DNA of 42,520 bases from Cristatella mucedo (taxonomy: Eukaryota > Bryozoa > Phylactolaemata > Cristatellidae), in contig WPIO01000455.1 in NCBI GenBank assembly GCA_009760855.2, positions 1 to 42,520 of the forward strand. The letters are read 5' to 3'. The position numbers and the translations under genes were made by a program. The notes beneath the pieces were generated by a model. That model was not told where the DNA came from. It saw only the letters and a program-made list of their open reading frames with translations, and searched no databases. Numbering within the stretch: position 1 is the first letter of the stretch; each line of letters begins with the position of its first letter. Positions 1 through 9,674 of the stretch are shown here, piece after piece.

Positions 1-26
1 GATACGATAACCAAGTCGGTCTATGC
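1..26 (+). mobile_element. LINE-A copy A1, left flank of the Gypsy insertion
   Basis: These 26 bases match the LINE-A stretch just upstream of the GCATTCGTGACATCTCG segment (compare 16998-17035). The rest of the same copy resumes at 4003, so the two pieces are one LINE-A copy split by the insertion at 27-3997. Bases 22-26 (TATGC) are the left half of the target site duplication. The 5' part of the copy lies outside the window. Confidence 0.75.
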
Positions 27-334
27 TGTGGTCTGAGTATACGCAGGCCGGTACAGCTCCTTTCTTAAACAGCTGTCAGGAGCATCACCAGTGGTGCATA
101 GCTATGGTCCGCCTGTGGTGTGGTTTGGACAGGCCGGTAAGCACAGTCAGATGGTGGACTCACCATCGGGGTCGGCCAAAACACAGCAGTGGGCGAGGAT
201 GGGGATTCAGTGGGCAGAGAGGGGCGAGTGAAGTCGTGCTCCCTCTGCTCTGTAGTAGAATAAAGTGTTGGTGTTGGTTCTGTGCTGGCATTCATCGTGC
301 AAGGCATTCTTCATGCAAGGCGCATCGCAGCACA
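27..334 (+). repeat. LTR 1 (5' LTR, 308 bp)
   Basis: Begins TGTGGTCTGAG and ends GCAGCACA. It aligns without gaps to 3690-3997 and to the reverse complement of 899-1206; all three are exactly 308 bp. By hand I count about 25 mismatches to the 3690 copy (about 8%), many of them transitions. AATAAA at 259-264, followed by a GT-rich run, is a plausible polyadenylation signal marking the U3/R side. The canonical TG...CA ends support the boundary. Confidence 0.88.
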
Positions 335-342
335 AGCTATTT

Positions 343-884
343 TGGCCGGCGAGACATGCTTCACTTGACAAGACAAAGTTCCTCGACATTTCAACCAGCA
401 CGGGCAAATCGGCTCTGGTAAGCGAGCACGCTGCTCAAAGTTGCTGCTTTACGTCATCGGGTAGGCCCGACACAAATGCGCACTTCAGCACAGACTCCGG
501 GGGACATGCAGGTGACCCTGCTTGAGCAGCAAAGATAATAGACGCCAAGCGAACAAGGTCGGCCAAGTAGACGTATGGCGACTAACCCTCGCGAAGTTTT
601 CTGCTTGACAACTCGTCGTACACACGGAAGCCATCGGGCGAAAACGCGGCGCTGAGTGTGCGTTTCACCTTCGTATAGTCACATTTATCACTGTCCACCA
701 GCCCTTCATAGACGGCAAAAGCTCCGCTGGTTAAGTACAAGGGCATGAGTGCAGCAAGATTGTCATCTTAACCCTTGTTCGTCTTGGCCACGGAGTCCAG
801 TCGATATACCCACGAGACGAAGTCCGTTTTACCGTCATACGGTGCGATTTTGCCTAGAATTACCATTGATGCCATTGACTCCAT
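343..884 (-). pseudogene. Gag fragment of the Gypsy element, inverted
   Basis: Read on the minus strand, an ATG at 884 lies 14 bases after the end of LTR 2 and opens a frame that can be followed for about 180 codons to 343, interrupted by three in-frame stops (TAA near 766, then TAG and TGA). The conceptual product has a retrotransposon capsid look: an early aromatic FVSWVYRL stretch, then a VKRTLSAAF helix-like segment and a GLPDDVKQQL stretch typical of LTR-element Gag. It stops before any CCHC zinc knuckle. It is truncated at 343, where the sequence joins head-on to the leader of LTR 1. Function in an intact element would be virus-like particle assembly; this copy cannot make it. Confidence 0.7.
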
Positions 885-898
885 CCCAAGAAATAGCT

Positions 899-1206
899 TG
901 TGCTTCGATGCGCCTTGCACGAAGAACGCCTTGCACGAAGAACGCCAGCACAGAACCAACACCAACACTTTATTCTGCTACAGAGCAGAGGGAGCACGAC
1001 TTTAATCGCCCCTCTCTCCCCACTGAATCCCCATCCTTGCCCACGGCTGTGTTTTGGCCGACCCCGATGGTGAGTCCACCATCTGACTGTGCTTACCCGC
1101 CTGTCGAAACAACACCACAGGTGGAACACAGCTATGCACCACTGGTGATGCTTCTGACAGCTGTTTAAGAAAGGAGCAGTACCGGCCTGCATATACTCAG
1201 ACCACA
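899..1206 (-). repeat. LTR 2 (internal, inverted, 308 bp)
   Basis: Reverse complement of the other two LTRs over the full 308 bp, with the same TGTGGTCTGAG start (at 1206) and GAAGCACA end (at 899). It is flanked on its upstream side by the element's own 3' UTR and pol C-terminus (1207-1520) and downstream by leader plus gag. That is the arrangement of a one-LTR circle or a tandem junction, not of a normal 5' or 3' LTR. Confidence 0.85.
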
Positions 1207-1520
1207 TGCTCCCTTGACCTTAAGGTCACAAGTTTCCAGCTGCAATGCGAGTAGTGCACTGTACCATCGTTTAAGCAAACTCCCTTGTCCCCCTACGTAC
1301 AGATCAGTCAATGAAGTAGTCGGAGAACCAACGTGGGTGCTGCAGTTCCGACCGCATGCGAAGCTGGTGGCCGCCCCTTTCCTCTGTTCCAGCATACTCA
1401 TTATCTTCGCCTGTTATCTGGGAGGGTGCTGGCAGCTGAGCCGGTAATACTGGCTCACAGTCCGGAACTAACCTGACGTCCGACACATGTTCGGATTCCG
1501 TTCACCTCGACACCAAGGCC
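1207..1520 (-). pseudogene. Inverted second copy of pol C-terminus and 3' UTR
   Basis: Matches 3376-3689 in reverse complement. On the minus strand it carries the last part of the polyprotein (stretch VSDVRLVPD to LQHPRWFSDYFID, then TGA) followed by about 110 bases of 3' UTR and a purine-rich AAGGGAGCA just before LTR 2. The stop after the DYFID residues is probably the original end of pol; the plus-strand copy has TGG there and reads on. The junction to the plus-strand pol lies at 1520/1521, next to a shared GGCC. Confidence 0.8.
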
Positions 1521-2599
1521 AAGCGTCGTGGACCTGCGTAAGGCCTATTTGCAAGTTCACGTAGAACCATCATTGTGGAAGTACCAAGTGGTTGAATTTG
1601 ATGGCCGCCGATACTGCCTGAGTCACCTGGGTTTCGGCCTTAACGTTGCACACAAATAATGACTGTTATATTAAATAAAGGGTCGTCTATGGATGAGCGG
1701 GTCTGATCCGGCACGGATTCGTATGTCGACGACATTTTGGCGCACAATGATATAGTCTCAAACGACCGTTTGATTGAGCTTCTCCGCGAGAACGGACTTG
1801 AAGCAAAACCACCTGAGAAGTTGGAGGGTGGTCGTGTCCTAGGCCTCGGCATTGACAGTAAACGCAACTAGCTCGTATGGCGCCGAGATAATGCCATAGG
1901 CTCTGTACAGTCAGTGCTGATGAGGCGAGAATTATATTCTTGGGGTGGGCAACTCGTCGGCCATTTTCCGGTAGCCCGCTGGCTGCGACCCGCTGGCAGT
2001 TATCTCAAACGTATAGCCAGCGATCAGGACTGGGACAGCAAAGTACCGAGTGAGGTTCTGGAAATTGCTCACGACGTCCATCGCAGGGTGCTAGCTTCTG
2101 ATTCAGTGACTGGAGCGTGGCAAGTGTCCAATGTCGTCAGTGGAAAATTGTGGTGCGATGCGAGCAGCATCGCTATTGGAACGTGCCTTGAGATTGACGG
2201 TAAAGTGGTTGAGGATGCCTCTTGGCTTCGAATGCCGGACGATACTTTGCATATAAACACCGCCGAGCTAGAAGCCGTCATCAAAGGCCTTAACATCACT
2301 ATTGCGTGGGGTCTTCAGAAAGTCCCAATCGTGACTGATTCAACATCGGTGTTTGGTTGGCTGAAGTCACTGTTCGATGGGGATAAACTCGTGAGGACGC
2401 GCGGCATGGGAGAGGCGATAATTCGACGACGATTGGGCCTACTCCGACATATAATAACGGAGTGCAATCTGGAGACGACTGTAAGCCTAGTAAGGTCGCC
2501 TGAGAACAAAGCGTACCAGCTGATGCGAGTACTGCAAAGGTGGTTGAAGTTCACGACTTGCTGTAGTGGTGCCGTCGCTTCTGAGATCAGTTTGGCGGC
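1521..2599 (+). pseudogene. Gypsy pol: reverse transcriptase and RNase H, broken
   Basis: The first RT block (VDLRKAYLQVHV, then LSHLGFGLNVA) is in one frame at 1528-1650 and ends in TAA. After a frameshift the catalytic SYVDDI box appears at 1719-1736 in another frame, with a TAG at 1869-1871. That frame stays open from 1914 through the RT connection (LVGHFPVARWLR) and an RNase H domain with WCDASS, NTAELEAV and VTDSTSV carrying three of its acidic residues. The fourth, normally Asp in an NKAD motif, is Tyr here (NKAYQL). The RT N-terminus and protease are missing because of the inversion junction at 1521. In a live element this would copy the RNA and remove the template strand; this copy is dead. 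Confidence 0.82.
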
Positions 2600-3600
2600 T
2601 CCCAATATCGACCTCAAGCAATTCCACAACCTGCACCAACTGGGCATCGACAGGACGCTGTACCTGGCGAGGCTATGTCACCCTAATGCGAACATCCTCA
2701 GAACCGATGTAGAATTGTTCTTTCCTGTCTTCGCTGCATATCAGTGGACCAGTCGTCGATTTCGTAGCAGTGAGGCAGTCTTGACGTCACCGAACCCTGG
2801 TCTCGTCTTGCGATCGATGTCACACACTACTGCAATGAGAAATATCTGACGCTGGTTGATTGTGGGCCCAGCAGATTTACGCTATGGCAGCATATTCCTA
2901 GGGAAGAGGTGCACCTTATCACCAGAGTGCTGGAGCAAATCTTTCGAGAGAGAGGCCCACCTACGCAGCTTCTGATGGTCAACAGCGCCTCGTTCCGATC
3001 TGAGGCAGTTCGGCGTCTCTGCGAACGCTGGGGCGTTGAGACCATCTACCAGTGTGCTTACCGACCGGAATGCAACAGCATAGTCGAACCCATGCATCGG
3101 ACTATCAAAGGCATGGCAGCTCGCACCGGTAGAGGAGTACTAGATATGGTGTACTGGTACAATTCGGTGCCGACTGAGGGGATACAGGGCGAAACCGTGC
3201 CTCACAGACGGTTATTTACATATGAATGGCCGTGCCCACTCCGGCTAAAGAAGACACAGCACTGCAACGCCTAATCTGCCATTAACTACACAGCTGGCCA
3301 AAGGGTTTTTGTGAAACCAGCCGATTCTCGGTGTACATCAGAATGGCCGGAAGAGATTGTGACCTCGGGACTCACGGCCTTGGTGTCGAGGTGAACGGAA
3401 TCCGAACATGTGTCGGACGTCAGGTTAGTTCCGGACTCTGAGCCAGTATTACCGGCTCAGCTGCCAGCACCCTCTCATATAAGAGGCAAAGATGATGAGT
3501 ATGCTGGAACAGAGGAAAGGGGCGGACACCAGCTTAGCATGCTGTCGGAACTGCAGCACCCACGTTGGTTCTCTGACTACTTAACTGACTGGTCTGTACA
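2600..3600 (+). pseudogene. Gypsy pol: integrase, broken, catalytic Asp lost
   Basis: The HHCC zinc finger is split between frames: the histidine pair (HNLHQLG) is in the RNase H frame near 2620, while the CLRC pair at 2726 lies in the next frame, so a frameshift sits between about 2660 and 2726. Two adjacent stops follow. The core then reads RLAIDVTHY (first acidic residue), LVDCGPSRF, LLMVNSASF and PECNSIVEPMHRTIK. The second catalytic Asp, expected in an LLTDNG-like motif, is Val; the Glu is kept. The C-terminal part continues after a stop at 3274 as RVFVKPADSR and ends near 3600 in RWFSDYLTD. This enzyme would join element DNA to the host chromosome. Confidence 0.82.
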
Positions 3601-3680
3601 TAGGGGGACAAGGGAGTTTGCTTAAACGATGGTACAGTGAACTACTCCCATTGCAGCTGGAAACTTGTGACCTTAAGGTC

Positions 3681-3689
3681 AAGGGAGCA
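3681..3689 (+). promoter_or_regulatory. Polypurine tract next to LTR 3
   Basis: AAGGGAGCA lies directly before the TG of LTR 3, where plus-strand priming occurs in LTR elements. The same sequence precedes LTR 2 on the minus strand. It contains one pyrimidine, so it is an imperfect tract. No TGG-type primer binding site is visible after the LTRs; the leader after LTR 2 is only AGCTATTTCTTGGG before the gag ATG. Confidence 0.5.
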
Positions 3690-3997
3690 TGTGGTATGAG
3701 TATATGCAGGCCAGTACTGCTTCTTTCTCAAACAGCTGTCAGGAGCATCACCAGTGGTGCATAGCTGTGGTCTGCCTGTAGTGTGGTTTGGACAGGCAGG
3801 TAACCACAGTCAGATGGTGGACTCACCATCGGGGTCGGCCAAAACATAGCCGTGGGCAAGGATGGGGATTCAGTGGGGAGAGAGGGGCGATTAAAGTCGT
3901 GATCCCTCTGCTCTGTAGTAGTATAAAGTGTTGGTGTTGGTTCTGTGCTGGCATTCTCCGTGCAAGGCGTTCTTCGTGCAAGGCGCATGGAAGCACA
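3690..3997 (+). repeat. LTR 3 (3' LTR, 308 bp)
   Basis: Begins TGTGGTATGAG and ends GGAAGCACA, colinear with LTR 1. The AATAAA of LTR 1 is changed to TATAAA here. It is followed by TATGC, the right target duplication, and then by LINE-A sequence. Confidence 0.88.
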
Positions 3998-4002
3998 TAT
4001 GC
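3998..4002 (+). repeat. Target site duplication TATGC (right half; left half 22-26)
   Basis: The uninterrupted LINE-A copies read CATGCATTCG here, so the insertion occurred at TATGC and duplicated 5 bp, the usual spacing for many Gypsy integrases. Confidence 0.8.
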
Positions 4003-4680
4003 ATTCGTGAAATCCCGTCTCGACTTCAGCAACTAACCACTTACTGGCCTACCGACATGTGCGATCAGGCGATTGCATCCGGTGCAGTACTCAACAACTA
4101 GGCTTGTCTGTCGTGAGCTTAGCAGTTGCCACGTTACACCACTTCTCGCTGACCGGCACTGGCTACCAGTCGTGCAACCGATTGACTTCAAAGGTTTTCG
4201 CTCACTTTTAGGTCACTTCATTCTTTCGCTCTAGCATAGATCTACTCCCCCAGAAGACCAAGTATCATACAACCAGCTTTTCGGAATCCAGCAGTCTATA
4301 AATAGCTCGTACAAACCTCAAATCCTTTAGGGACCGTGCATTTAGTTCGTATGCTCCCAAAGCCTGGAACTTTCTCGTGACTTGCGTCAGGACATCCCCT
4401 GACCCGACCACACTTTTGAAAAACTTAAAAGCACACCGATTTAGTACAGCATTTAGTAGGTCCCTGTGATTCGTCTTTCATTTGCTTATGTGTGCTGACA
4501 CTGTGCATGCTGCCACTAACCACATTTGCATGCTGACCCTGTGCCTGTCACCCCTAATCATGTTCTTCATTTTGGCTGCATTTCCCTTTGCAGCATATGT
4601 AAAACGCATAGAAAGATTATGAGTTCTCTGAGGGCGCTTTATCAAGTGCATTAATAATATTATTATTATTATTATGTACT
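4003..4680 (+). mobile_element. LINE-A copy A1, right part with 3' end
   Basis: Continues the copy begun at 1-26. It encodes a decayed version of the RT C-terminal region seen intact at 17030-17507, then the 3' UTR with its two TGCTGAC...CTAACC units, the hairpin region (AAAACGCATAG...GGGCGCTTT) and a (TTA)n tail to about 4674. Frameshifts and stops are numerous. About 40 bases after the tail (4677-4720) resemble a minus-strand LINE-A piece, too short to call separately. Confidence 0.8.
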
Positions 4681-4865
4681 GGTAGCAGGTGCTGGTCGGC
4701 TAGAAGCAGTCACTGCTTTTCCACTACGATACTAACAAGACCGTTTAATCGGGAACGATTTTTTTTTTAAATTAGCATACAAGTTTTCGATCCTGCAAGC
4801 AATTTGTATAGCTCATAGTTTAGCTGTTCATTATTGGTATGATAAATCTGCTAAACAAATATATA

Positions 4866-5060
4866 TGTATTCACTCACTACCTAAACTGCTCTCCTGACT
4901 CTGCTATTCTTCCCACTTTCTCTTTGGTGGGTGAGACTTAGTCTGCTGGCTACAAAATACCGACCCAAACCAGCTTAGGCTGTGAGTGAGCTATACAAAC
5001 CTCTCCAGTGTAACACCGATATAGTTTTACGGCGCTGTGGAGTTACAGACGGAGATACGT
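4866..5060 (+). mobile_element. LINE-B copy B1, 3' fragment
   Basis: Matches the last codons and 3' UTR of LINE-B (compare 23820-24015): TCACTACCT...CTGACTCTGCTA, then GGCTGTGAGTGAGCTATACA and GTGGAGTTACAGACGGAGATAC. The hairpin segment is degraded (GATATAGTTTTACGGCGCTGTGG). Confidence 0.75.
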
Positions 5061-5257
5061 ACGAACGTTATATATGTTAGCAAAACGTGCAATTTCTAAC
5101 AGTAAAGGATATACTTTAGCGTTTCTTGAATTGCTCCCAAATATGTATTTCAATCACTGCCCCAATTAATGATTTCGCCTGTCAAGATCTCTGAGTTAGA
5201 TAGACTACTAGGCGTGAAAATAGTATCATATGGCTAATCAAATTCTAATTGAGACAA

Positions 5258-5554
5258 TTAACTAGTCGCATTGCCAATGTATGACTGTTGAGCATTGAGG
5301 TCATCGTTTCTATTCACCATCAACTCGGAAGAAATTAATCTTGATAACATATCACTTGTACTTTCAGCGACATCCAACAAGTTTAGCCACAGCTTACCAT
5401 TAATAATGAAGCTGCTCAGATCTTCGTATGCGTGTTGAATTAAAGAATCAGTGTAACTGACTCGCAGCTTTTTCACAGAGTGTGATAGCCTTTTTCTACA
5501 CATATTTGTTAAAACAATTTCACAGGATACCACATACAATTTGTGCTTAGCCAA
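5258..5554 (-). CDS. Unrecognised 98-codon open frame, possible host exon
   Basis: An ATG-to-stop frame of 98 codons in a stretch without recognisable repeats. The product is mixed in composition with alternating hydrophobic and charged residues (for example VKKLRVSYTDSLIQHAYEDL and WLNLLDVAESTSDMLSRLIS), compatible with helices, with no known motif, signal peptide or membrane segment. I see no partner exon and no convincing promoter. It could be a host exon or chance in AT-rich DNA. Confidence 0.2.
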   Translation of the reverse strand: MAKHKLYVVSCEIVLTNMCRKRLSHSVKKLRVSYTDSLIQHAYEDLSSFIINGKLWLNLLDVAESTSDMLSRLISSELMVNRNDDLNAQQSYIGNATS

Positions 5555-5696
5555 AGCGGACTATGGGTCACTGCAGCATTAATTTTTAGCATTCTTGCTG
5601 ATCAGGCTAACAAAGTTTTGATCAGTCAACAGTACATTCTTTCAAGTTCTTTCACAAAATATTGATTTTTGGTATTACAAATTTAGTCGTACAAAA

Positions 5697-6395
5697 ACTA
5701 TAGCTGCTTTTGATAAAATAGATCACCAAGTACTTTCAGAGAGCCTCTTATCTCACCTGGGCAATATTGACATGTCATTAGTTTGGTTCAGGCCCAATCT
5801 CACTGGAGGACTCCAGAGAACTTACGTGAATGGACAAAGATTTGCCGAGAATCTCTGAATTATGGGGTACCTCATGTTCCATGCTTGGTCATGTTCTATT
5901 TATTGTTTATGCTCTTCAGCTTGCCGATGCGATTAGCCAAGCACAACACCGGCTTTAACTTCCATTCGAGTGAAGCTCAATCGTACATTTACTCTGATCC
6001 TTCCCAGCCCCCCAGCACATTCAATTTTCTCGGCTCGCTTGCTGCATGCATCGACGCCATTCCCACATAGATGGCAAAGCATATTTTCTTAAATTGAATC
6101 ATGATAAAACCAACTTAGTAGTTACTGCAAATCAAAGTGCGACCCAGAAATTAAAAAACCTAGCACTCAACATTGGCTCAGCAAGCATATCTGATGAGTC
6201 TTCGCGAAATCTAGGTGTCATGCTACACAGTGAAATTTCTTTGGACGACCTCATCAGCTCCACAATCCAGTCATCCTACTTTAAGCTAAACAACATTGCT
6301 AAAATTCTGGCCCGTTAAGACAGGCATACTACGTGAAAATGGTACAATGCATTTGTGCCATCCGGTTCTGACTTCTGTAACTCATTATGCACTAG
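5697..6395 (+). mobile_element. LINE-A copy A2, old and degenerate
   Basis: Aligns with 16400-17060: AGCTGCTTTTGATAAAATAGATCACC (the LDLSAAFDTIDH box), then the GTACCTCATG region, a catalytic-loop stretch where the Asp pair is lost (TTCCATTCGAGTGAAGCT in place of TTCTATGCGGATGACACT), and the NDDKTNL segment. The copy carries several stops and lacks a 3' end. It fades at about 6395, where a GC-rich patch starts. Confidence 0.75.
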
Positions 6396-6411
6396 TGTTC
6401 AAACAATGAAA

Positions 6412-6600
6412 CTTGCCTGGCCCACCTCTTAATCCCAGGTGTCGAGAGAAAGGCATTAGGGCAGCACAGTGCGTCTCCAACACCACGACCGGTTCGGAAG
6501 CCGTGTGGTCCCCGTTGCTGAACCGGGAGGCCTGGCTGGGTAGCACTCTCCAACCCAGCAGTGCAATGCATTGCTGGCTAATGTATACAAGCTAGCTAAA
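6412..6600 (+). other. GC-rich foldback patch of unknown origin
   Basis: A short GC-rich island in AT-rich surroundings. It contains GCTGGGT...ACCCAGC (a 7-bp stem, 6535-6560), CCGGTTC...GAACCGG and the palindrome GCAATGCATTGC. It interrupts or ends LINE-A copy A2. No match elsewhere in the window and no coding signal that I trust. Confidence 0.4.
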
Positions 6601-7947
6601 ACAACTTTGCCAGTACATACTATATTCATAGCAGGTTTAAGCTTATAATGTAACAAAGGTAGAGAAAACTCAATATTTAGTTATTTAGCAATATTAAAGT
6701 TGAATAATACGTACAGCAAAATGTAAGAGAGCCTTGAAGTTTTACCACAAACATTATGTTAGACTTAAAGATTATGTTTGATTTACCTGACATTATCGCT
6801 GTAAACACTTTCTCTCTGGCTGCTTTCGATGTCATTCGCTGTAATTCTAAGGAGAAGCATGTCAGGGAAGATAGAGTCTTTGCTTGGTGATGAAGCCCTT
6901 CGACAACGAAAAGTGGTTTCCCTAATCTTCGATGCATTTCCTCTGAAAAATATGAAAAAAATGTGTCTGAATTTTAGCAACGGTAGCAATACTTGGCTGT
7001 AAAAGTAAATTCTTATTTACAATTTTTGGATTTAGCTAAATACCATGTTCAAATTCATTAATTATGTAAAAGAACGGAATTTAATTGAGCTCAGCAATGC
7101 TAGTTAAAAAGCCATATTATTTTCCATTGTCCTTTCCAAAGTTAGTAAGGGTCCCAAGACTGCCAGTTAGTATGAGTAAGTTTCGTTGCTCTATGCTTAG
7201 ATTCCTAAAGGTAAATGAAAATGTTTGCATACCCAATGATCCTTCATAATTTTTTAAAGAGCATGTAAATGCTTTTGGAAGGAGTATGGAAAAGTTGTTC
7301 ATATGGCTTTAGTGGGTACTTCAAGAAAATACTTAAACAATTTTTCCAATAGCCGAATATTCATTGAATTCAAGGTTTACGAGAAAAAAATGTTACAAAC
7401 GATAAATGAAGTTTTTATTACTTTCATGAGAGATAAATGAACATACAAAACTAAAATAAAAGTAAAACTTGGAAGCAATTTATCTAAAAATATAATATTC
7501 ACCAATCTCTGTACTACATGCAACTTGCATCTTAAATGTTAAACCTTGGTGGATCAAGGTGAACGTAGAAATCTTTTTCAGGTGCATTTTTAAGAATAAA
7601 TCTATTTAATTTTGGAATAGCATGGTGAATTTTTAATTTGATAATTCCGCTAATAGTGCTGTTACTAGAAATTAATTAAAAATGTTCATTTTGCTCTGCA
7701 AGTACGTTAATTTGTGAATTTCAAATTAATGAATTTTTAAATTCAGTTAGCCAGCTTTTTTTTACGTGTCCTTGATTTCAAAAAATGAAGGTCGAGGAAT
7801 TGGCTAAGGTGCACAGAAAATTGTATCCAGCCGAAGTCCAAGTTTTTCTTAGACGTTGTGACACAAGCACAGCCGAATTTTGGAGCTGAATTAACAAGCC
7901 AGTATTATATGAATTACTGAATTTATAAAGCATCAAGCGATAACTTC
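6601..7947. other. AT-rich stretch, nothing recognised
   Basis: About 1.3 kb of AT-rich sequence with only short open frames on both strands. I found no repeat shared with the rest of the window, no LINE tail and no convincing splice-bounded exon. Confidence 0.5.
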
Positions 7948-8541
7948 CAAAGTTCTTCTACAGCGCCTCTCATCTCGCCTGGGCATCACTAGCACTGCTC
8001 TGCGGTGGTTCAAGTCTAATCTCAGTGGGAGACTCCAGAGTATTGACGTGAATGGACAAAGCTCGTCCAAGGTACCTCTGAAATATGGCGTGACTCACGG
8101 CTTCCTGTTGGGTCCAGTCCATTTCACGGTTTATACTCACCCTCTTACTGATATGATTGCGAAGCACATGCTAGGCTTTCACTTCAATGCGGATGGCACT
8201 CAGTTGCACATTTTCTTTGATCCCTCTCAGCCTTCGAGCACCTCAAATTCTCTCAGCTCACTTGCTGCATGTATCGATGACATCCGATAATGGATGGCAA
8301 CAAATTTTCTAAAACTAAGCGATGATAACACTTACTTACTAGTTATGGGCAAACCCAGCGTGAATCACAAATTGGAAAGGCTGTCCCTCAAAATTGGCTC
8401 TGCTAGAATACCTGCTGTTGAATCACCTCGAAATCTAGGTGTCACGTTCCAGAGCGATCTCTCGTTAAACGAAAACATCAGCTCCACAGTCAAATCTGCC
8501 TACTTTCAGCTTCATTACATTGCTAACATTCGGCTTGTTTA
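7948..8541 (+). mobile_element. LINE-A copy A3, segment 1 of 4
   Basis: Corresponds to the RT palm region: CTCATCTCGCCTGGGCATCAC, GTATTGACGTGAATGGACAAAG, then the catalytic region (TTCAATGCGGATGGCACT, so the second Asp of YADD is Gly) and NDDKTNL-like codons. Unlike A7 it keeps the 23 or so bases around ACTGCTCTGCGGTGG. It stops at GGCTTGTTTA (8541), where a minus-strand LINE-A copy begins; the same copy resumes at 9675, 12104 and 12521. Confidence 0.8.
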
Positions 8542-9674
8542 ATAATAATAATAATATTGCACTTGATAAAGCGCCCTTAGAGAACTTAATCTCTTTCTAG
8601 GCGCTTTACATTTGCTGCAAAGTGATACGCAATAGAATAGTAAGTAAAATCATGCTTGAAAAACAACATGGTTAGGGGTTACATGCACTGGGTCAGCATG
8701 CAAATGTGGTTAGTGGCAGCATGAACAGTGTCAGCACGCATAAGCACATCGAGGACGAATCACAAGGACCCACTAAATGCTGTCCTAAATAGGTATGTTT
8801 TTAAGTTTCTTTTAAATGTGGTCAGGTCAGGGGATGTTCTGATGCAGGTCGGGAGGGAGTTCCAGGCTGTGGGAGCATACGAGCTAAATGCACGGTCTCC
8901 AAAGGATTTAAGGTTTGTACGAGGTATTTCTAGACTGTTGGATTCCGAAAAGCGAGTGGTACGATGCTTTGCCTGATGGGGTAATATATCTGAAAGATAG
9001 GCTGGAGCCATAGAATGAAGAGACCTAAAAGTGAGCGACAAAACCTTGAAGTCAATCCGTTGCTTGACTGGTAACCAGTGCAGGTCGGCGAGAAGTGGAG
9101 TAATGCGGCAACTGCGACGCTCACGACAGACAAGCCTAGCTGCAGAGTTTTGCACCAGCTGCAATCGCCTGATCGCACATGCTGGTAGGCCAGTAAGCAG
9201 TGAGTTGCAGAAGTCGAGACGAGATGTCACGAATGCATGGACCAACTTGGACGTGGTATCCTTATCTAAACAAGCTCTAATTTTAGCAATGTTATGAAGC
9301 TGAAAATAGGCTGATTTGACTGTGGAGCTGATGTGGTCGTCTAACGAGAGGTCGCTTTGGAATATGACACCTAGATTTCGAGCCGATGCAACTGGAGATA
9401 TGCTGGCAGAGCCAATTTTGAAAGTCAGCCTTTCCAGTTTCTGAATAACACTAGGTTTGCCCATAACTAGTAAGTTAGTTTTATCATCGTTTAGTTTTAG
9501 AAAATTTGCTGCCATCCATGATCGGATGTCATCAATGCATGCAGCAAGTGAGTTGAGAGAATTTGAGGTGCTCGAAGGCTGGGAGGGATCAAAGCAAAGG
9601 TACAACTGAGTGTCATTCGCATAGAAGTGAAAGCCTATATTGTGCTTGGCAATCACATCAGCGAGAGGGAGAGA
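8542..9674 (-). mobile_element. LINE-A copy A4, inserted in A3
   Basis: A 5'-truncated minus-strand copy of about 1.1 kb, from the (AAT)n tail at 8541-8556 to CTCTCCCTCTC at 9663-9673. GTTTA occurs at both edges (8537-8541 and 9675-9679) and is the likely target duplication. It carries the 3' hairpin and 3' UTR units and is among the best-preserved copies in the window. Confidence 0.85.
8760..9656 (-). pseudogene. LINE-A RT C-terminal frame in copy A4
   Basis: A 298-codon uninterrupted frame covering the end of the RT catalytic region to the natural stop (last residues LFRTAFSGSL). It begins inside the palm: the catalytic box reads HFYANDTQLY, so the second Asp of YADD is Asn. It then has LNDDKTNLLVMGKP, LGVIFQSDLSLDDHI, TSRLDFCNSLL, HWLPVKQRIDFK and SYAPTAWNSLP, the thumb and C-terminal blocks common in CR1/L2-group LINEs. 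The endonuclease and the first half of RT are absent through 5' truncation. It differs from the copy at 16506-17507 by only a few residues, so both are young relative to A2 or A6. Confidence 0.8.

Larger units (their letters stand above)
27..3997 (+). mobile_element. Rearranged Ty3/Gypsy-type LTR retrotransposon with three LTRs
   Basis: The insert is bounded by TATGC on both sides (22-26 and 3998-4002) and starts TGTGG and ends CACA, so it looks like one integration event into LINE-A. Inside it reads: LTR (+) 27-334, eight leader bases, an inverted block 343-1520 (partial gag, leader, LTR, 3' UTR and pol C-terminus, all minus strand), pol (+) from the middle of RT at 1521 through integrase, 3' UTR, LTR (+) 3690-3997. 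The end of gag, the protease and the RT N-terminus are absent. All reading frames carry stops or frameshifts. RT, RNase H and integrase order is that of Ty3/Gypsy; the clade is not certain. Confidence 0.85.

Noticed and set aside
749-1168. A 139-codon plus-strand open frame
   Set aside because: It is the antisense of LTR 2; similar frames appear opposite the other LTRs, so it reflects composition of the repeat.
9031-9297. Coding frames antisense to LINE-A (also 16970-17236, 18764-18988 and 19133-19351)
   Set aside because: The same shadow frame recurs opposite every well-preserved LINE-A RT region; the sense frame has the RT motifs.
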